A stretch of DNA of 61,979 bases from a virus: positions 1 through 61,979 of IMG/VR virus record IMGVR_UViG_3300027985_000277, one strand, 5' to 3'. Positions within the stretch are counted from its first letter, which is position 1, and each line of letters opens with the position of its first letter. The position numbers and the translations under genes were made by a program. The notes under the pieces are model-generated. The model was not told the DNA's origin. It saw nothing but the letters and a program-made list of their open reading frames with translations, and made no database searches. Below, piece by piece: positions 1-6,369 of this stretch.

Positions 1-65
1 GTGTTCATCCTAGCGCACCCCCTCGCGGAGTTGCTTTTCGGGTAGGCCCTCGTTCTCCCCTATAT
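1..65. repeat. Left copy of 65-bp terminal direct repeat
   Basis: Bases 1-65 are identical to bases 61915-61979. The first 45 bases are the last 15 codons (ending in TAG) of the small membrane gene that is complete at the right end. The repeat shows that the sequence closes on itself, either as a circular assembly printed with overlap or as a true short direct terminal repeat; the sequence alone does not decide. Confidence 0.95.
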
Positions 66-102
66 CTCTATATATACTATATATATAAATATATATTTAG
101 AG
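66..102. repeat. AT-rich imperfect palindrome
   Basis: This 37-base tract is almost pure A and T, begins with CTC and ends with GAG, and reads nearly the same on both strands (runs of TATATA and AAATATATATTTA). It lies in an otherwise GC-rich genome, between the last small gene of the right arm and the early leader. It could be an easily melted origin element or a protein-binding site; no repeat array next to it supports an origin call. Confidence 0.6.
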
Positions 103-192
103 TAGATACCAAGGAGAGACACCCCCCGACAACTCAATAAGTGCAGTCCGGCTGAGATTGCTCTGAACCATAACTCGATTCTCAATAACCGC

Positions 193-263
193 GTTCTTGA
201 GGTTTTCGCCCGGAAAACATTAAGGAGACTTTCACATGTTCCCGGCCCGAAAACCTTAAGAAC
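193..263 (+). promoter_or_regulatory. Long leader hairpin enclosing a micro-ORF
   Basis: Bases 193-208 pair with 248-263 over 16 contiguous positions with one G-U pair, and CCGG at 210-213 can extend the helix with CCGG at 242-245. The loop contains a ribosome binding site (AAGGAG at 222-226 region) and the ATG of a 7-codon reading frame. A competing smaller hairpin, GTTTTC at 202-207 with GAAAAC at 212-217, shares the left arm. Mutually exclusive hairpins around a leader peptide resemble attenuators. It lies just upstream of the early promoter at 279-307, so it would act on transcripts started further left. Confidence 0.5.
236..259 (+). CDS. Putative 7-codon leader peptide MFPARKP
   Basis: An ATG at 236 is preceded at good spacing by AAGGAG and reads MFPARKP before TAA at 257-259. 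It is wholly inside the leader hairpin, its codons forming part of the right arm of the stem. Length and position fit a regulatory leader rather than a protein with its own function. Chance occurrence cannot be excluded. Confidence 0.35.
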   Translation: MFPARKP

Positions 264-278
264 CCGCATCTCAAGGTC

Positions 279-307
279 TTGACATACAACCCGGACCCGG
301 CTAGGCT
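279..307 (+). promoter_or_regulatory. Early promoter, TTGACA-N17-TAGGCT
   Basis: TTGACA at 279-284 and TAGGCT at 302-307 are separated by 17 bases, with the first early gene starting at 335 behind AAGGAGG at 324-330. The same -10 box with a near-consensus -35 box is found on the minus strand at 57785-57814 and 58855-58883, so this is one of a set of early promoters of host sigma70 type. Confidence 0.75.
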
Positions 308-334
308 GGGCCTACAACCTGCTAAGGAGGCAGC

Positions 335-760
335 ATGTACGACGACAAATTGCGGGCCATCTTCCCGCCCAACACTGAGGTTCCCATGATCCTGCGCCAC
401 GTCTCCCGCTCGGGGATGCTGCGGGCAATCTCGATCCTAGACCCCGCCGACATGCGGGACGTGTCCTGGATGGTGGCCGATGCTCTCGGCCTGAAGATGC
501 ACCCGGCCGGCGGTGTCAAGGTGCACGGGTGCGGGATGGATATGGGTTTCCATCTGGCCTACACCCTGGCCCGCCATCTGTACGGGGGCGAGCAGGGCTA
601 CACCTGCAACGGTAGCCGTGGATACGGCCCGGCACCTGAATACGCCAACACCCCGGATGCCCCCCGCTGCCTGAGCAACGACCACGCCAACGGCGCGGGC
701 TACGTGGCAGGAACCCGCCACAGTGATCCCGGCTATGCGCTGGGTAGGCGGTGGCTGTGA
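335..760 (+). CDS. Conserved phage protein with HGCGMDMGFH motif
   Basis: This 141-residue protein is the first gene behind the early promoter, with AAGGAGG eight bases before ATG. It carries the blocks RHVSRSGMLR and VHGCGMDMGFHLAY, a pattern I associate with a widespread phage family of unknown function; Cys, His and Asp in the second block could bind metal or act in catalysis. The C-terminal half is rich in Gly, Asn and Tyr. It ends in a GTGA overlap with the next gene, indicating coupled translation. The function is unknown. Confidence 0.8.
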   Translation: MYDDKLRAIFPPNTEVPMILRHVSRSGMLRAISILDPADMRDVSWMVADALGLKMHPAGGVKVHGCGMDMGFHLAYTLARHLYGGEQGYTCNGSRGYGPAPEYANTPDAPRCLSNDHANGAGYVAGTRHSDPGYALGRRWL

Positions 761-1140
761 CCGTCTATGACCCGGTAGCCGCGTGCGATATCGCTGATCG
801 GTTGGGGGTGACGCGATCCACTGTGAGCAACTGGCAGACGCGATACACCGATTTCCCCCGGCCCGTTTTTACGGTGGCGCACGGAACCCGCATATGGGAT
901 TGGGCCGATGTGGTGGCGTGGGCGCAACCGCGAATGATGAACAGTATTGGCGTGTTTGGATCACCATTTGACACCGAACGCAGAACGTACGACATCCCAT
1001 CGTCTGCCCGGCAGGTGCTGAATGAGGTTGTGGCCGAATTGTGGCGCACGGCTGAAAACATGCCAAACCCGCGAACGTCGGACCATGCTGCCGACATCAC
1101 GCGTAGACTCGAAACACTGTGGGGGAATGGCAATGCATGA
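757..1140 (+). CDS. Helix-turn-helix DNA-binding protein
   Basis: The protein of about 127 residues opens with a helix-turn-helix of MerR/excisionase type: DIADRLGVTRSTVSNWQTR, then a wing with FPRPVF and a WDWADVVAWA helix. The GTG at 757 overlaps the TGA of the previous gene; a GTG two codons earlier at 751 is possible. The C-terminal part is helical and unrecognised. As the second gene of the early operon it is a candidate transcription regulator. No recombinase is present for it to assist as an excisionase. Confidence 0.75.
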   Translation: MTVYDPVAACDIADRLGVTRSTVSNWQTRYTDFPRPVFTVAHGTRIWDWADVVAWAQPRMMNSIGVFGSPFDTERRTYDIPSSARQVLNEVVAELWRTAENMPNPRTSDHAADITRRLETLWGNGNA

Positions 1141-1507
1141 TCGCAGTTACGCGGTGGAGATGACCACCCCTGACCCCCTGACCGACACGGACAAGCGCGC
1201 CGCCAACATGAGCGTGAGCGCTTTTGCGCACTGGCACAAGGCCAGCGACCGCGACCCCCTCACCCGTGAGAACTGCGGTGCCTGCGCCCTGGAGGGGTAC
1301 GGCGAACACCGCGACTCTGATCACGGCAAGCTTGCCCCGAACTATGCCGGATGGGCCGCGTTGTACGTGGACCAAGGGCGACGCATTCCGGAACGCTACC
1401 GGGCCGCGTTCATTGCTGAACTGAACGAGACCGACGCGGACGGCAACCTGACTCCCTACGCACAGCATATCGCGCGGGTTGTGGGTGCCTATGGGGTGTG
1501 GCTGTGA
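1133..1507 (+). CDS. Hypothetical protein, Cys/His-containing
   Basis: I chose ATG 1133 because GGGGG at 1121-1125 precedes it at seven bases; ATG 1127 is the alternative. The 124-residue product contains ENCGACALEGYGEHRDSDHG, which could be a metal site, followed by AWNYAGW-like aromatic residues (APNYAGWAALYVDQGRR). It overlaps both neighbours by a few bases. No family recognised. Confidence 0.65.
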   Translation: MHDRSYAVEMTTPDPLTDTDKRAANMSVSAFAHWHKASDRDPLTRENCGACALEGYGEHRDSDHGKLAPNYAGWAALYVDQGRRIPERYRAAFIAELNETDADGNLTPYAQHIARVVGAYGVWL

Positions 1508-1734
1508 TGCGTAGCGAGCACACGCAGCGGGTCCGCTACGCGGACGGTTCTGAGGGCCTACAGGCCATGATGCCCGCCTACCCGGGCAACGGACCCCGGG
1601 AGGTTTTCGGGATGACTGAGGCCACCGCCAAGCGGCACGCCGGAGCACTGCTGAATTGCACCCGGGTGGAATACCTGGGCCTGCGCCGTGACACCGAGGG
1701 CGAGTTGTGGTCTGCATGGCGGTGCAAGGCATGA
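1507..1734 (+). CDS. Hypothetical protein
   Basis: A 75-residue protein starting at ATG 1507 inside a TGATG junction (GTG 1498 and 1504 are alternatives). The middle has GMTEATAKRHAGALL, a likely helix, and the end WSAWRCKA. It ends in an ATGA overlap with the next gene. Function unknown. Confidence 0.6.
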   Translation: MRSEHTQRVRYADGSEGLQAMMPAYPGNGPREVFGMTEATAKRHAGALLNCTRVEYLGLRRDTEGELWSAWRCKA

Positions 1735-1973
1735 CCGGGGAATTTGTGGTCGTGGCGTTCCCGGTGGTCGAATACTCGGAGACGCGAAATTACACCGCCC
1801 CCACCGTGAGCATCTCCGATTGCGAAACGCTGGAGGATGCCCAAGAGAGCGCGTTCTACGCAAACCTTACGGAAACATTCGAGGGTGACCCGAAGCGCAC
1901 CTATGAAGCGATGAGCCGGGCGGAATTCAACGGCTTGGACTGGCCCGGGATCGAGTTGACCTACGATGCATGA
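1731..1973 (+). CDS. Hypothetical protein
   Basis: ATG 1731 overlaps the previous stop (ATGA). The 80-residue product has a hydrophobic beta-like start (EFVVVAFPVVEY) and an acidic helical remainder (CETLEDAQESAFYANL). No family recognised; coding is supported by position in the overlapping operon. Confidence 0.6.
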   Translation: MTGEFVVVAFPVVEYSETRNYTAPTVSISDCETLEDAQESAFYANLTETFEGDPKRTYEAMSRAEFNGLDWPGIELTYDA

Positions 1974-2205
1974 GGTTACCGTGCGCTTGCGGATGCTGCC
2001 CAGCGGCAAAATACAGGGACGTACCGGGCGCACCGTCCGGGCGGTACTGCCCTACGACCCCCACCGCAGCCTTGCGTTGAACCTGCAAGCGGCCAGTTGG
2101 GCCACCCTGCAACGCTGGGCTTGGCGCAATAACGTACCCCTTGAGCATGTAACCCGCCTGACCCCGGACACCTACACCCACATTTACAACGTAAAGGAGG
2201 CATGA
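1966..2205 (+). CDS. Hypothetical basic protein
   Basis: A 79-residue protein starting at ATG 1966, eight bases inside the previous gene. It is basic, with TLQRWAWRNNVPLEHVTRL suggesting a helix-turn-helix-like segment, but no family is recognised. It ends in ATGATG shared with the next start. Confidence 0.55.
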   Translation: MHEVTVRLRMLPSGKIQGRTGRTVRAVLPYDPHRSLALNLQAASWATLQRWAWRNNVPLEHVTRLTPDTYTHIYNVKEA

Positions 2206-2378
2206 TGGTGAGAGGAATTGAAATCAGCCGGAGTCAACTTGAGTCATGGGCAGGGCATGATCTGACCGATGACACACTAGAGCGATTGCGGATCGCAATT
2301 GAATACTCCAGCATTCCGGATGCGATTGCCGAAATCGTGTTCCAGATTCTCCCGCCCGAACCCGAAGAGGAGGTATAA
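2205..2378 (+). CDS. Hypothetical small acidic protein
   Basis: This 57-residue frame starts at ATG 2205 (ATG 2202 overlaps as well) behind AAAGGAGG at 2193-2200. It reads as a helical acidic protein with SWAGHDLTDDTLERLR and an IPDAIAEIVFQI segment, ending in PPEPEEEV. The strong ribosome binding site and fit between neighbours support it. Function unknown. Confidence 0.65.
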   Translation: MVRGIEISRSQLESWAGHDLTDDTLERLRIAIEYSSIPDAIAEIVFQILPPEPEEEV

Positions 2379-2382
2379 AACC

Positions 2383-2802
2383 ATGCGTTTGCATGTGAGC
2401 AGGGGCATTACTGAGGAAACTGTGCGCCATGCGGCACAAAAGGCCGGGGCGACGCTGGAGCACCTGAGCGAGCACGGCAGCCGCAAAGCGGCGCACGCTT
2501 TTGAGGTGCACCTGACCGGGGCCAGCAACCACAGGCCCAATAGTGGCAACTACGGCGCGGGCGACGCCTACGCGGCGACCTGGGACCAATGGGGGGTGTT
2601 CCTGAGCGCCCTGTACGCGCTGGACCCGGACATGACCTGCTGGGCCTACAAGGACGTAGGGGACTTCAACTGGCAGACCGCCTACCGGTTCGCCTACGGT
2701 AGGCCCGACGACATGCACGGGGACCACCGCTGGCAGTCCCGAGTACCCTACGAGCAGGAGTGCACCAAGTGCAGCGCCGTGCGCAGGTTTGATAGCCGAT
2801 GA
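2383..2802 (+). CDS. Conserved phage protein (AATWDQWGVFL family)
   Basis: ATG 2383 follows GAGGAGG at good spacing. The 139-residue protein has the block AGDAYAATWDQWGVFLSALY and later FNWQTAYRFAYG, which I know from small conserved proteins of unknown function in many actinobacteriophages. The C-terminus has CTKCSAVRRF, a CxxC pair. It overlaps the next gene by ATGA. Role unknown. Confidence 0.75.
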   Translation: MRLHVSRGITEETVRHAAQKAGATLEHLSEHGSRKAAHAFEVHLTGASNHRPNSGNYGAGDAYAATWDQWGVFLSALYALDPDMTCWAYKDVGDFNWQTAYRFAYGRPDDMHGDHRWQSRVPYEQECTKCSAVRRFDSR

Positions 2803-3026
2803 AGCGCAAACGTTATGACGTGCGCCTGCTGGACGCTGACGGCACGGTGCTTGCCGAAGATGTGCGTTACGGTGGCAAGAGCGCCACTGACTCCGGGGTG
2901 GCCCTGGTGCGGGCCCACGCGAGGGCACAGGGCCAGCACTATGAACGCGAGTTCAGCGCCCCTTACGACTGGTACGGGTGCCGTACCGGTGAACATGTCC
3001 GGGTCGAAATAGTAGAGGAGGGCTGA
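2799..3026 (+). CDS. Hypothetical protein
   Basis: A 75-residue protein starting in an ATGA overlap, with a beta-rich start (YDVRLLDADGTVLAEDVRYG) and a charged remainder. The end of the gene carries GAGGAGGG, which would serve as ribosome binding site for a downstream frame that lacks a standard start codon. Function unknown. Confidence 0.6.
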   Translation: MKRKRYDVRLLDADGTVLAEDVRYGGKSATDSGVALVRAHARAQGQHYEREFSAPYDWYGCRTGEHVRVEIVEEG

Positions 3027-3029
3027 ACA

Positions 3030-3170
3030 CTGTACGCGACACAGGAGCAGGCTGAGCGCGCACTGGATACGGTGTGCCGGGCCATCACCCGAGACGGGGC
3101 ATCGGAGCCCAGCGTGCTTGGGGGTACCGGACCTACGTATGGCGTGGTGGCAGGTCGGTGGGGTTCTTGA
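3030..3170 (+). CDS. Possible CTG-initiated small protein
   Basis: A 46-codon frame (CTG at 3030, TGA at 3168) lies eight bases behind GAGGAGGG but has no ATG, GTG or TTG start. Its product begins with YATQEQAERALDTVCRAITR, which looks like a real helical protein. It overlaps the following frame by about 100 bases, so the two may be one gene joined by a frameshift near the run GGGGG at 3120-3124. Confidence 0.35.
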   Translation: MYATQEQAERALDTVCRAITRDGASEPSVLGGTGPTYGVVAGRWGS

Positions 3171-3262
3171 CGGACCACACCACAACATGGTCCAATCGGG
3201 TGGGCGCTGAAAGCGTCTCCCGAGACACGTTCTACAAGAGAATGAGGAGGCAATACAGGTGA
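3074..3262 (+). CDS. Hypothetical basic protein, start uncertain
   Basis: The last 45 codons (WGYRTYVWRGGRSVGFL through FYKRMRRQYR) look like a genuine basic protein, while the first 17 codons after GTG 3074 do not and have no ribosome binding site. The frame overlaps the CTG-initiated frame at 3030. It either starts elsewhere or is the 3' part of a frameshifted gene. It ends in a GTGA overlap. Confidence 0.45.
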   Translation: MPGHHPRRGIGAQRAWGYRTYVWRGGRSVGFLTDHTTTWSNRVGAESVSRDTFYKRMRRQYR

Positions 3263-3384
3263 GGAACAACAGCAAGGCCCGCAGGGCACAGCGCAAGGCG
3301 GCAGCCGACGAGCGGCTGCGCAACAGCAAACCATGTGTGTGCGGCAGCGTGCACATCGGCGGCCACAAGGGCGGTGCACGGTGA
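3259..3384 (+). CDS. Small basic zinc-motif protein
   Basis: A 41-residue frame starting at GTG 3259, eight bases behind GAGGAGG. The first half is strongly basic (MRNNSKARRAQRKAAADERL) and the second has CVCGSVHIGGHK, a compact Cys-Cys-His-His arrangement that could bind zinc. It ends in GTGA overlapping the next start. Function unknown; nucleic acid binding is plausible. Confidence 0.6.
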   Translation: MRNNSKARRAQRKAAADERLRNSKPCVCGSVHIGGHKGGAR

Positions 3385-3671
3385 GCAATACGTGCCAAGT
3401 GTGGGTGTACCGGCGCGACAACCCCTGGGCCAAGGACCCGCGTTGCGGCAAGAAGTCCAAGGATGTGCCGGACAACCCGGAGGGGCTGTGCGGCATCCAC
3501 CTACGGCAGCGCAACGAGGAGGCCCGCAAGGAGAAGGCCCTGATCGATGAGTTCGCGGCCTATGGGGTGGACGTGTACCCCCAATACTGGAACGGCAAGT
3601 ACGACCTGACGAGCGTGACGGTGAGAACTGACGTGCTGCGCCGCCTGGTGCAGAAAGGAGAGCAGAAGTGA
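3381..3671 (+). CDS. Hypothetical protein with Cys/His cluster
   Basis: GTG 3381 overlaps the previous stop. In 96 residues the N-terminal third has CQVWVYRRDNPWAKDPRCG and LCGIHLRQR, a possible zinc site (C, C, C, H), followed by a charged helix and a C-terminal helix (VRTDVLRRLVQKG). It ends with AAAGGAG and GTGA, coupling it to the next gene. Confidence 0.6.
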   Translation: MSNTCQVWVYRRDNPWAKDPRCGKKSKDVPDNPEGLCGIHLRQRNEEARKEKALIDEFAAYGVDVYPQYWNGKYDLTSVTVRTDVLRRLVQKGEQK

Positions 3672-3799
3672 GCAACGAACGTAAGTGGGACCGGCCCGAA
3701 TACACGCCCCGGCAGGTGCGTGCGATTGCCAGCGGAAGGCTGGACCCGCGCAAGCTGAACGCCCAGCTACAGGCTGCGGGCAAAGGGGTGTGGTACTGA
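3668..3799 (+). CDS. Small basic hypothetical protein
   Basis: A 43-residue basic protein (EYTPRQVRAIASGRLDPRKL) with GTG 3668 in a GTGA overlap and AAAGGAG eight bases ahead. The stop is followed directly by the ATG of the next gene. Function unknown. Confidence 0.6.
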   Translation: MSNERKWDRPEYTPRQVRAIASGRLDPRKLNAQLQAAGKGVWY

Positions 3800-3967
3800 A
3801 TGGCCGTTGCAAGCCGAAATATCACGGTGACCCTGAAACTGGATGAGGTTGAAGCCCGAGCCGTGCTGCGGGCGCTGCGCTGGTACGGTGGTCCCTCCGG
3901 CCCGGATGTGGGACCGCACAAGCAGGCGAAGGATGTACGAGAGACGTTGGAAGGAGTGCTGGAATAA
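3800..3967 (+). CDS. Small protein of the LKLDEVEA paralog family
   Basis: A 55-residue protein starting at ATG 3800 directly after the previous stop. It has the pattern ITVTLKLDEVEARAVLRALR, a beta strand followed by a helix, that recurs in other small genes here (5035, 5304, 13854, 15429). The stop TAA is shared with the next ATG (TAATG). Function unknown. Confidence 0.6.
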   Translation: MAVASRNITVTLKLDEVEARAVLRALRWYGGPSGPDVGPHKQAKDVRETLEGVLE

Positions 3968-4311
3968 TGCAAATGCAGGTACAGGCAAAAGACGCGAGGA
4001 AAGACGACGTGATCGACTTCGGCGGCCAGCCGTTCACGGTCGCTGAGACCGACCTGCACCCCTACCAGCACCTCTGCCGTGGACTGCTGTACCTACGCGG
4101 AAGCATCCATGGGCTGGGCTACACCTCATCGATCACCATCGACGTGGACACCCCCCTGAACGTTCAGCGCCCCGACCCTGACGCCGAGCTGATCGAGGTC
4201 ATGGCGAAGGCGATTGATAGGCGGGGATGGGATGAGAGTGCGGAGGTCTTCAACGAGATGGACGCCGCCCGTGCCGCCCTCGCTGCCGCCAGAGAGGCGG
4301 GCCTGCTGTGA
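3967..4311 (+). CDS. Hypothetical protein with C-terminal helical tail
   Basis: A 114-residue protein with a beta-rich middle (VIDFGGQPFTVAETDLH, HGLGYTSSITIDVDT) and a helical end (DAELIEVMAKAIDRRG, then AARAALAAAREAG). The helical tail resembles those found in several small phage proteins of this type. ATG 3967 is in a TAATG junction; the gene ends in GTGA. No function assigned. Confidence 0.6.
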   Translation: MQMQVQAKDARKDDVIDFGGQPFTVAETDLHPYQHLCRGLLYLRGSIHGLGYTSSITIDVDTPLNVQRPDPDAELIEVMAKAIDRRGWDESAEVFNEMDAARAALAAAREAGLL

Positions 4312-4550
4312 GCAAGCTGGAACTGATCCCGACGCGGACCAAGGCGCTGCCCCGCATGTGGGCCGAGACCGGGCTGAACCCGGACGGTACGTTCATGGTG
4401 GTGACCCACGATGAGCCCGGGTTCAAGGGAGCGCACCGGGACCGTGCCGCGAAGGCTTTGGGCGCCCACAAGCTGACCCGTGTGAGCGAGACCCATTACA
4501 CGAACAACCGGGGCGCACCCGTGGCCCTGACCACCTGGGGGCGTGGCTGA
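4308..4550 (+). CDS. Hypothetical protein
   Basis: An 80-residue protein starting at GTG 4308 in a GTGA overlap and ending in TGATG. It is basic in the middle (AHRDRAAKALGAHKLTRV). No family recognised. Confidence 0.55.
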   Translation: MSKLELIPTRTKALPRMWAETGLNPDGTFMVVTHDEPGFKGAHRDRAAKALGAHKLTRVSETHYTNNRGAPVALTTWGRG

Positions 4551-4720
4551 TGCAAATAGTGACCAAGGGAGGAAACGTTTACGACACAGACAAAATCTGG
4601 GTGGATGTGATGGATGATTATGGCATCAAGATCCCGGTGCTGTTGTTCCGCGACAACCGAGAGGCCACGTTTTCTCGTACTTCGTTGCGCCAAGAGGAGG
4701 TGGCGGTGATCATCGAATGA
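4550..4720 (+). CDS. Small beta-rich hypothetical protein
   Basis: A 56-residue frame from ATG 4550 (in TGATG) to TGA 4718-4720. The sequence (KIWVDVMDDYGIKIPVLLF, then EEVAVIIE) suggests a small beta fold. Coupling to both neighbours by overlap supports it. Confidence 0.55.
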   Translation: MQIVTKGGNVYDTDKIWVDVMDDYGIKIPVLLFRDNREATFSRTSLRQEEVAVIIE

Positions 4721-4881
4721 GTGGAAAGAAAGCCACTTTCGGAACGCGCTGGACGTTGAACAGATGGCGTTACATCGAACGTCTAGGGTCTAAGACAGCG
4801 CGTCGAACCCACCCGTACGGGCACGTACACATTTCGGCGCAATGGGGGCCCTCTTTGTACGCATATTGGAGCGAGGGGTGA
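4717..4881 (+). CDS. Small basic hypothetical protein
   Basis: A 54-residue frame in an ATGA overlap, ending in GTGA. It is basic and aromatic (WTLNRWRYIERLGSKTARR, then YAYWSEG). Function unknown. Confidence 0.5.
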   Translation: MSGKKATFGTRWTLNRWRYIERLGSKTARRTHPYGHVHISAQWGPSLYAYWSEG

Positions 4882-5042
4882 CAGTACCCAACCATGCCGT
4901 ACTTGACAACCACAGGCCACCTGTGAGAGTATTGGCTTACGAGGGCAATGGGTTCTTCACGGTACTGCGCCGTGATGACTCCCGGGTGCTGGTGCACCGA
5001 AACCGATTGACGTTTGTAAAGGAGGGCAATAGGAATGGCTGA
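4878..5042 (+). CDS. Small hypothetical protein
   Basis: A 54-residue protein from GTG 4878 (GTGA overlap). It contains VRVLAYEGNGFFTVLRRDDS, a small beta-barrel-like pattern. Its end carries AAAGGAGGG, the ribosome binding site of the next gene. Confidence 0.55.
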   Translation: MTVPNHAVLDNHRPPVRVLAYEGNGFFTVLRRDDSRVLVHRNRLTFVKEGNRNG

Positions 5043-5304
5043 AGCGAAGTTGAGCACCCGTGCGGTGCAGAAGTGGATGGACGAGAAGACCGTGGTGCTC
5101 ACTCTGAGCCCCGACGAGGCCCGAACCCTGTTGGGGGTATGCGGTCGGATCGGAGGACAGGGGGCGGACCGCAACAACATGGACGCGATTGCCTACGCGC
5201 TGGACCTGAACGGCATCGAGCAGCACTACTTCAATTTCACGGTGCCTGAGGGCCACATGAGCCCCCGCGAGAATACCGTCTACATCTACGGGAGGTTGCC
5301 CTGA
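5035..5304 (+). CDS. Small protein of the LTLSPDEA paralog family
   Basis: An 89-residue protein with ATG 5035 behind AAAGGAGGG. It holds VVLTLSPDEARTLLGVCG near residues 20-37, the same strand-helix pattern as the next gene (VVLELSKDEAQALREML). The two neighbours look like diverged duplicates. The stop overlaps the next ATG. Function unknown. Confidence 0.65.
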   Translation: MAEAKLSTRAVQKWMDEKTVVLTLSPDEARTLLGVCGRIGGQGADRNNMDAIAYALDLNGIEQHYFNFTVPEGHMSPRENTVYIYGRLP

Positions 5305-5543
5305 TGAAGGCGACGACGCAGACCCGTGAGGTGATGGTGCCCGGTACCGAAGAGGTTGTGGTTCTGGAGTTGAGCAAGGACGAAGCGCAAGCCCTGCGCG
5401 AAATGCTGGGGGCGCGCAGCATTGCTGACTCAGGTAAAAGTGATATTCTCCACAAGGTCTACCGGGCCCTCAGGGAGCACACGCATGGAGGTATCGGCTG
5501 CAAGAAGTTCCCGCTGTGGAGTGTGTACCCGGATGCTGATTGA
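5304..5543 (+). CDS. Small protein of the LELSKDEA paralog family
   Basis: A 79-residue protein, adjacent to and resembling the previous gene: VVVLELSKDEAQALREMLG near residues 19-37 followed by a helical segment. It starts at ATG 5304 in a TGATG junction. Function unknown. Confidence 0.65.
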   Translation: MKATTQTREVMVPGTEEVVVLELSKDEAQALREMLGARSIADSGKSDILHKVYRALREHTHGGIGCKKFPLWSVYPDAD

Positions 5544-5712
5544 GATCAAGCATGAGACCCTGCCGCTGCATTACGTGGCGAAGCGGGTGGGACGTGGCTG
5601 GGTGCTGGGGGACAGCCCAGCACAGGTGCTGAACGCAGACCCTGCAAAGGCCGTACCGGCCAAAATCCTGAACGCCTACCGCGAGGTCGGCACGGGCCGG
5701 AGGCTGTGGTAA
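5533..5712 (+). CDS. Small hypothetical protein
   Basis: A 59-residue protein; ATG 5533 lies eight bases before the end of the previous gene. It reads HYVAKRVGRGWVLGDSPAQV followed by a short helix. It ends with GGAGG in the coding frame ahead of the next small frame. Confidence 0.5.
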   Translation: MLIEIKHETLPLHYVAKRVGRGWVLGDSPAQVLNADPAKAVPAKILNAYREVGTGRRLW

Positions 5713-5783
5713 TGTGCCGTGGAGCATACTGTGCTGGGTACTACCGTGGGCTGCGGCTTACGCCTGGGCGCTATGGAGGGTGA
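5712..5783 (+). CDS. Possible 23-residue leader frame before sigma-like gene
   Basis: ATG 5712 follows GGAGG at 5699-5703 with eight-base spacing, the only good ribosome binding site here. It reads MCRGAYCAGYYRGLRL and a few more residues, then stops at TGA 5781-5783, eight bases past ATG 5773 of the sigma-like gene. Translation could pass from this frame to the sigma gene. The product has two Cys residues; chance cannot be excluded. Confidence 0.4.
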   Translation: MCRGAYCAGYYRGLRLTPGRYGG

Positions 5784-6252
5784 AGAGGCCCTAACTCTCC
5801 GCACGCTGGCTACCAAGTTGGCCCGCAAGAGGGTGCATCGTAGGGATGAAGACTTGGAGCAGGAAGCGTGGGTGGCGGGATGGAGGGTCAGAGGCCACCC
5901 GGAGGGGTATGTGGTGCGGAGCATCCAAAACCGGATCACCGACTACCTCTGGGGGGCTCGTCTGGGTCACTCCCGACCCAACCACAAGACGGTGACCAAT
6001 ACGTTGCCTCTCGTGGAACTGGACAAAGACGAGCCCCGTGTCCTAACTTACACTGATACCTACCCTTCCGTGGAACTGGGGTGGGTACCTGAACTGCCGC
6101 AACTCGACCGTGCCATTGTGAATGGGCTGGCGTCGGGGCTGACCATTGCGGAGGTAGCTCGTAGCCACGGACTGAACCCGCGTAATGTGCAAAGACACTG
6201 GCAGCGGCACACCCGCCCTGCATTACAGAGGGCGTGGCTGGACAATGCGTGA
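5773..6252 (+). CDS. Sigma factor-like protein
   Basis: The product of about 159 residues shows an ECF-like layout. The region-2-like part has DEDLEQEAWVAGWR and YVVRSIQNRITDYLWG, the pattern of the sigma70 core-binding helices. The C-terminal helix-turn-helix is GLTIAEVARSHGLNPRNVQR. A long acidic linker separates them. I prefer ATG 5773, translationally coupled to the 23-codon frame; GTG 5719 would add 18 residues but has poor spacing. It may guide host RNA polymerase to phage promoters or act as a plain DNA-binding regulator. The region 2 match is by eye and short. Confidence 0.65.
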   Translation: MEGEEALTLRTLATKLARKRVHRRDEDLEQEAWVAGWRVRGHPEGYVVRSIQNRITDYLWGARLGHSRPNHKTVTNTLPLVELDKDEPRVLTYTDTYPSVELGWVPELPQLDRAIVNGLASGLTIAEVARSHGLNPRNVQRHWQRHTRPALQRAWLDNA

Positions 6253-6358
6253 GATTCCATTTACCATAGCAGTGATCTTGACCATTACGGCAGCATTGAC
6301 GAAAAGCTGGCCGACACCTGGTTGCCTTGGTTTTCTGGGCAGCCTTCTACTTGATTGA
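6245..6358 (+). CDS. Small membrane protein
   Basis: A 37-residue frame from ATG 6245, overlapping the end of the sigma-like gene. Residues 5-18 (PFTIAVILTITAAL) and 26-36 are hydrophobic, so one membrane segment is likely. No ribosome binding site stands out. Confidence 0.4.
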   Translation: MREIPFTIAVILTITAALTKSWPTPGCLGFLGSLLLD

Positions 6359-6369
6359 GAGGTTGATAC

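Noticed and set aside
2224-2928. 234-codon minus-strand frame in the early region
   Set aside because: It runs against a set of overlapping plus-strand genes with good ribosome binding sites and has a Pro/Arg/Val-biased shadow composition.
4904-4933. TTGACA followed by AGTATT as a promoter
   Set aside because: It lies inside a small gene, the spacing to any -10-like box is wrong, and no gene start follows at the right distance.
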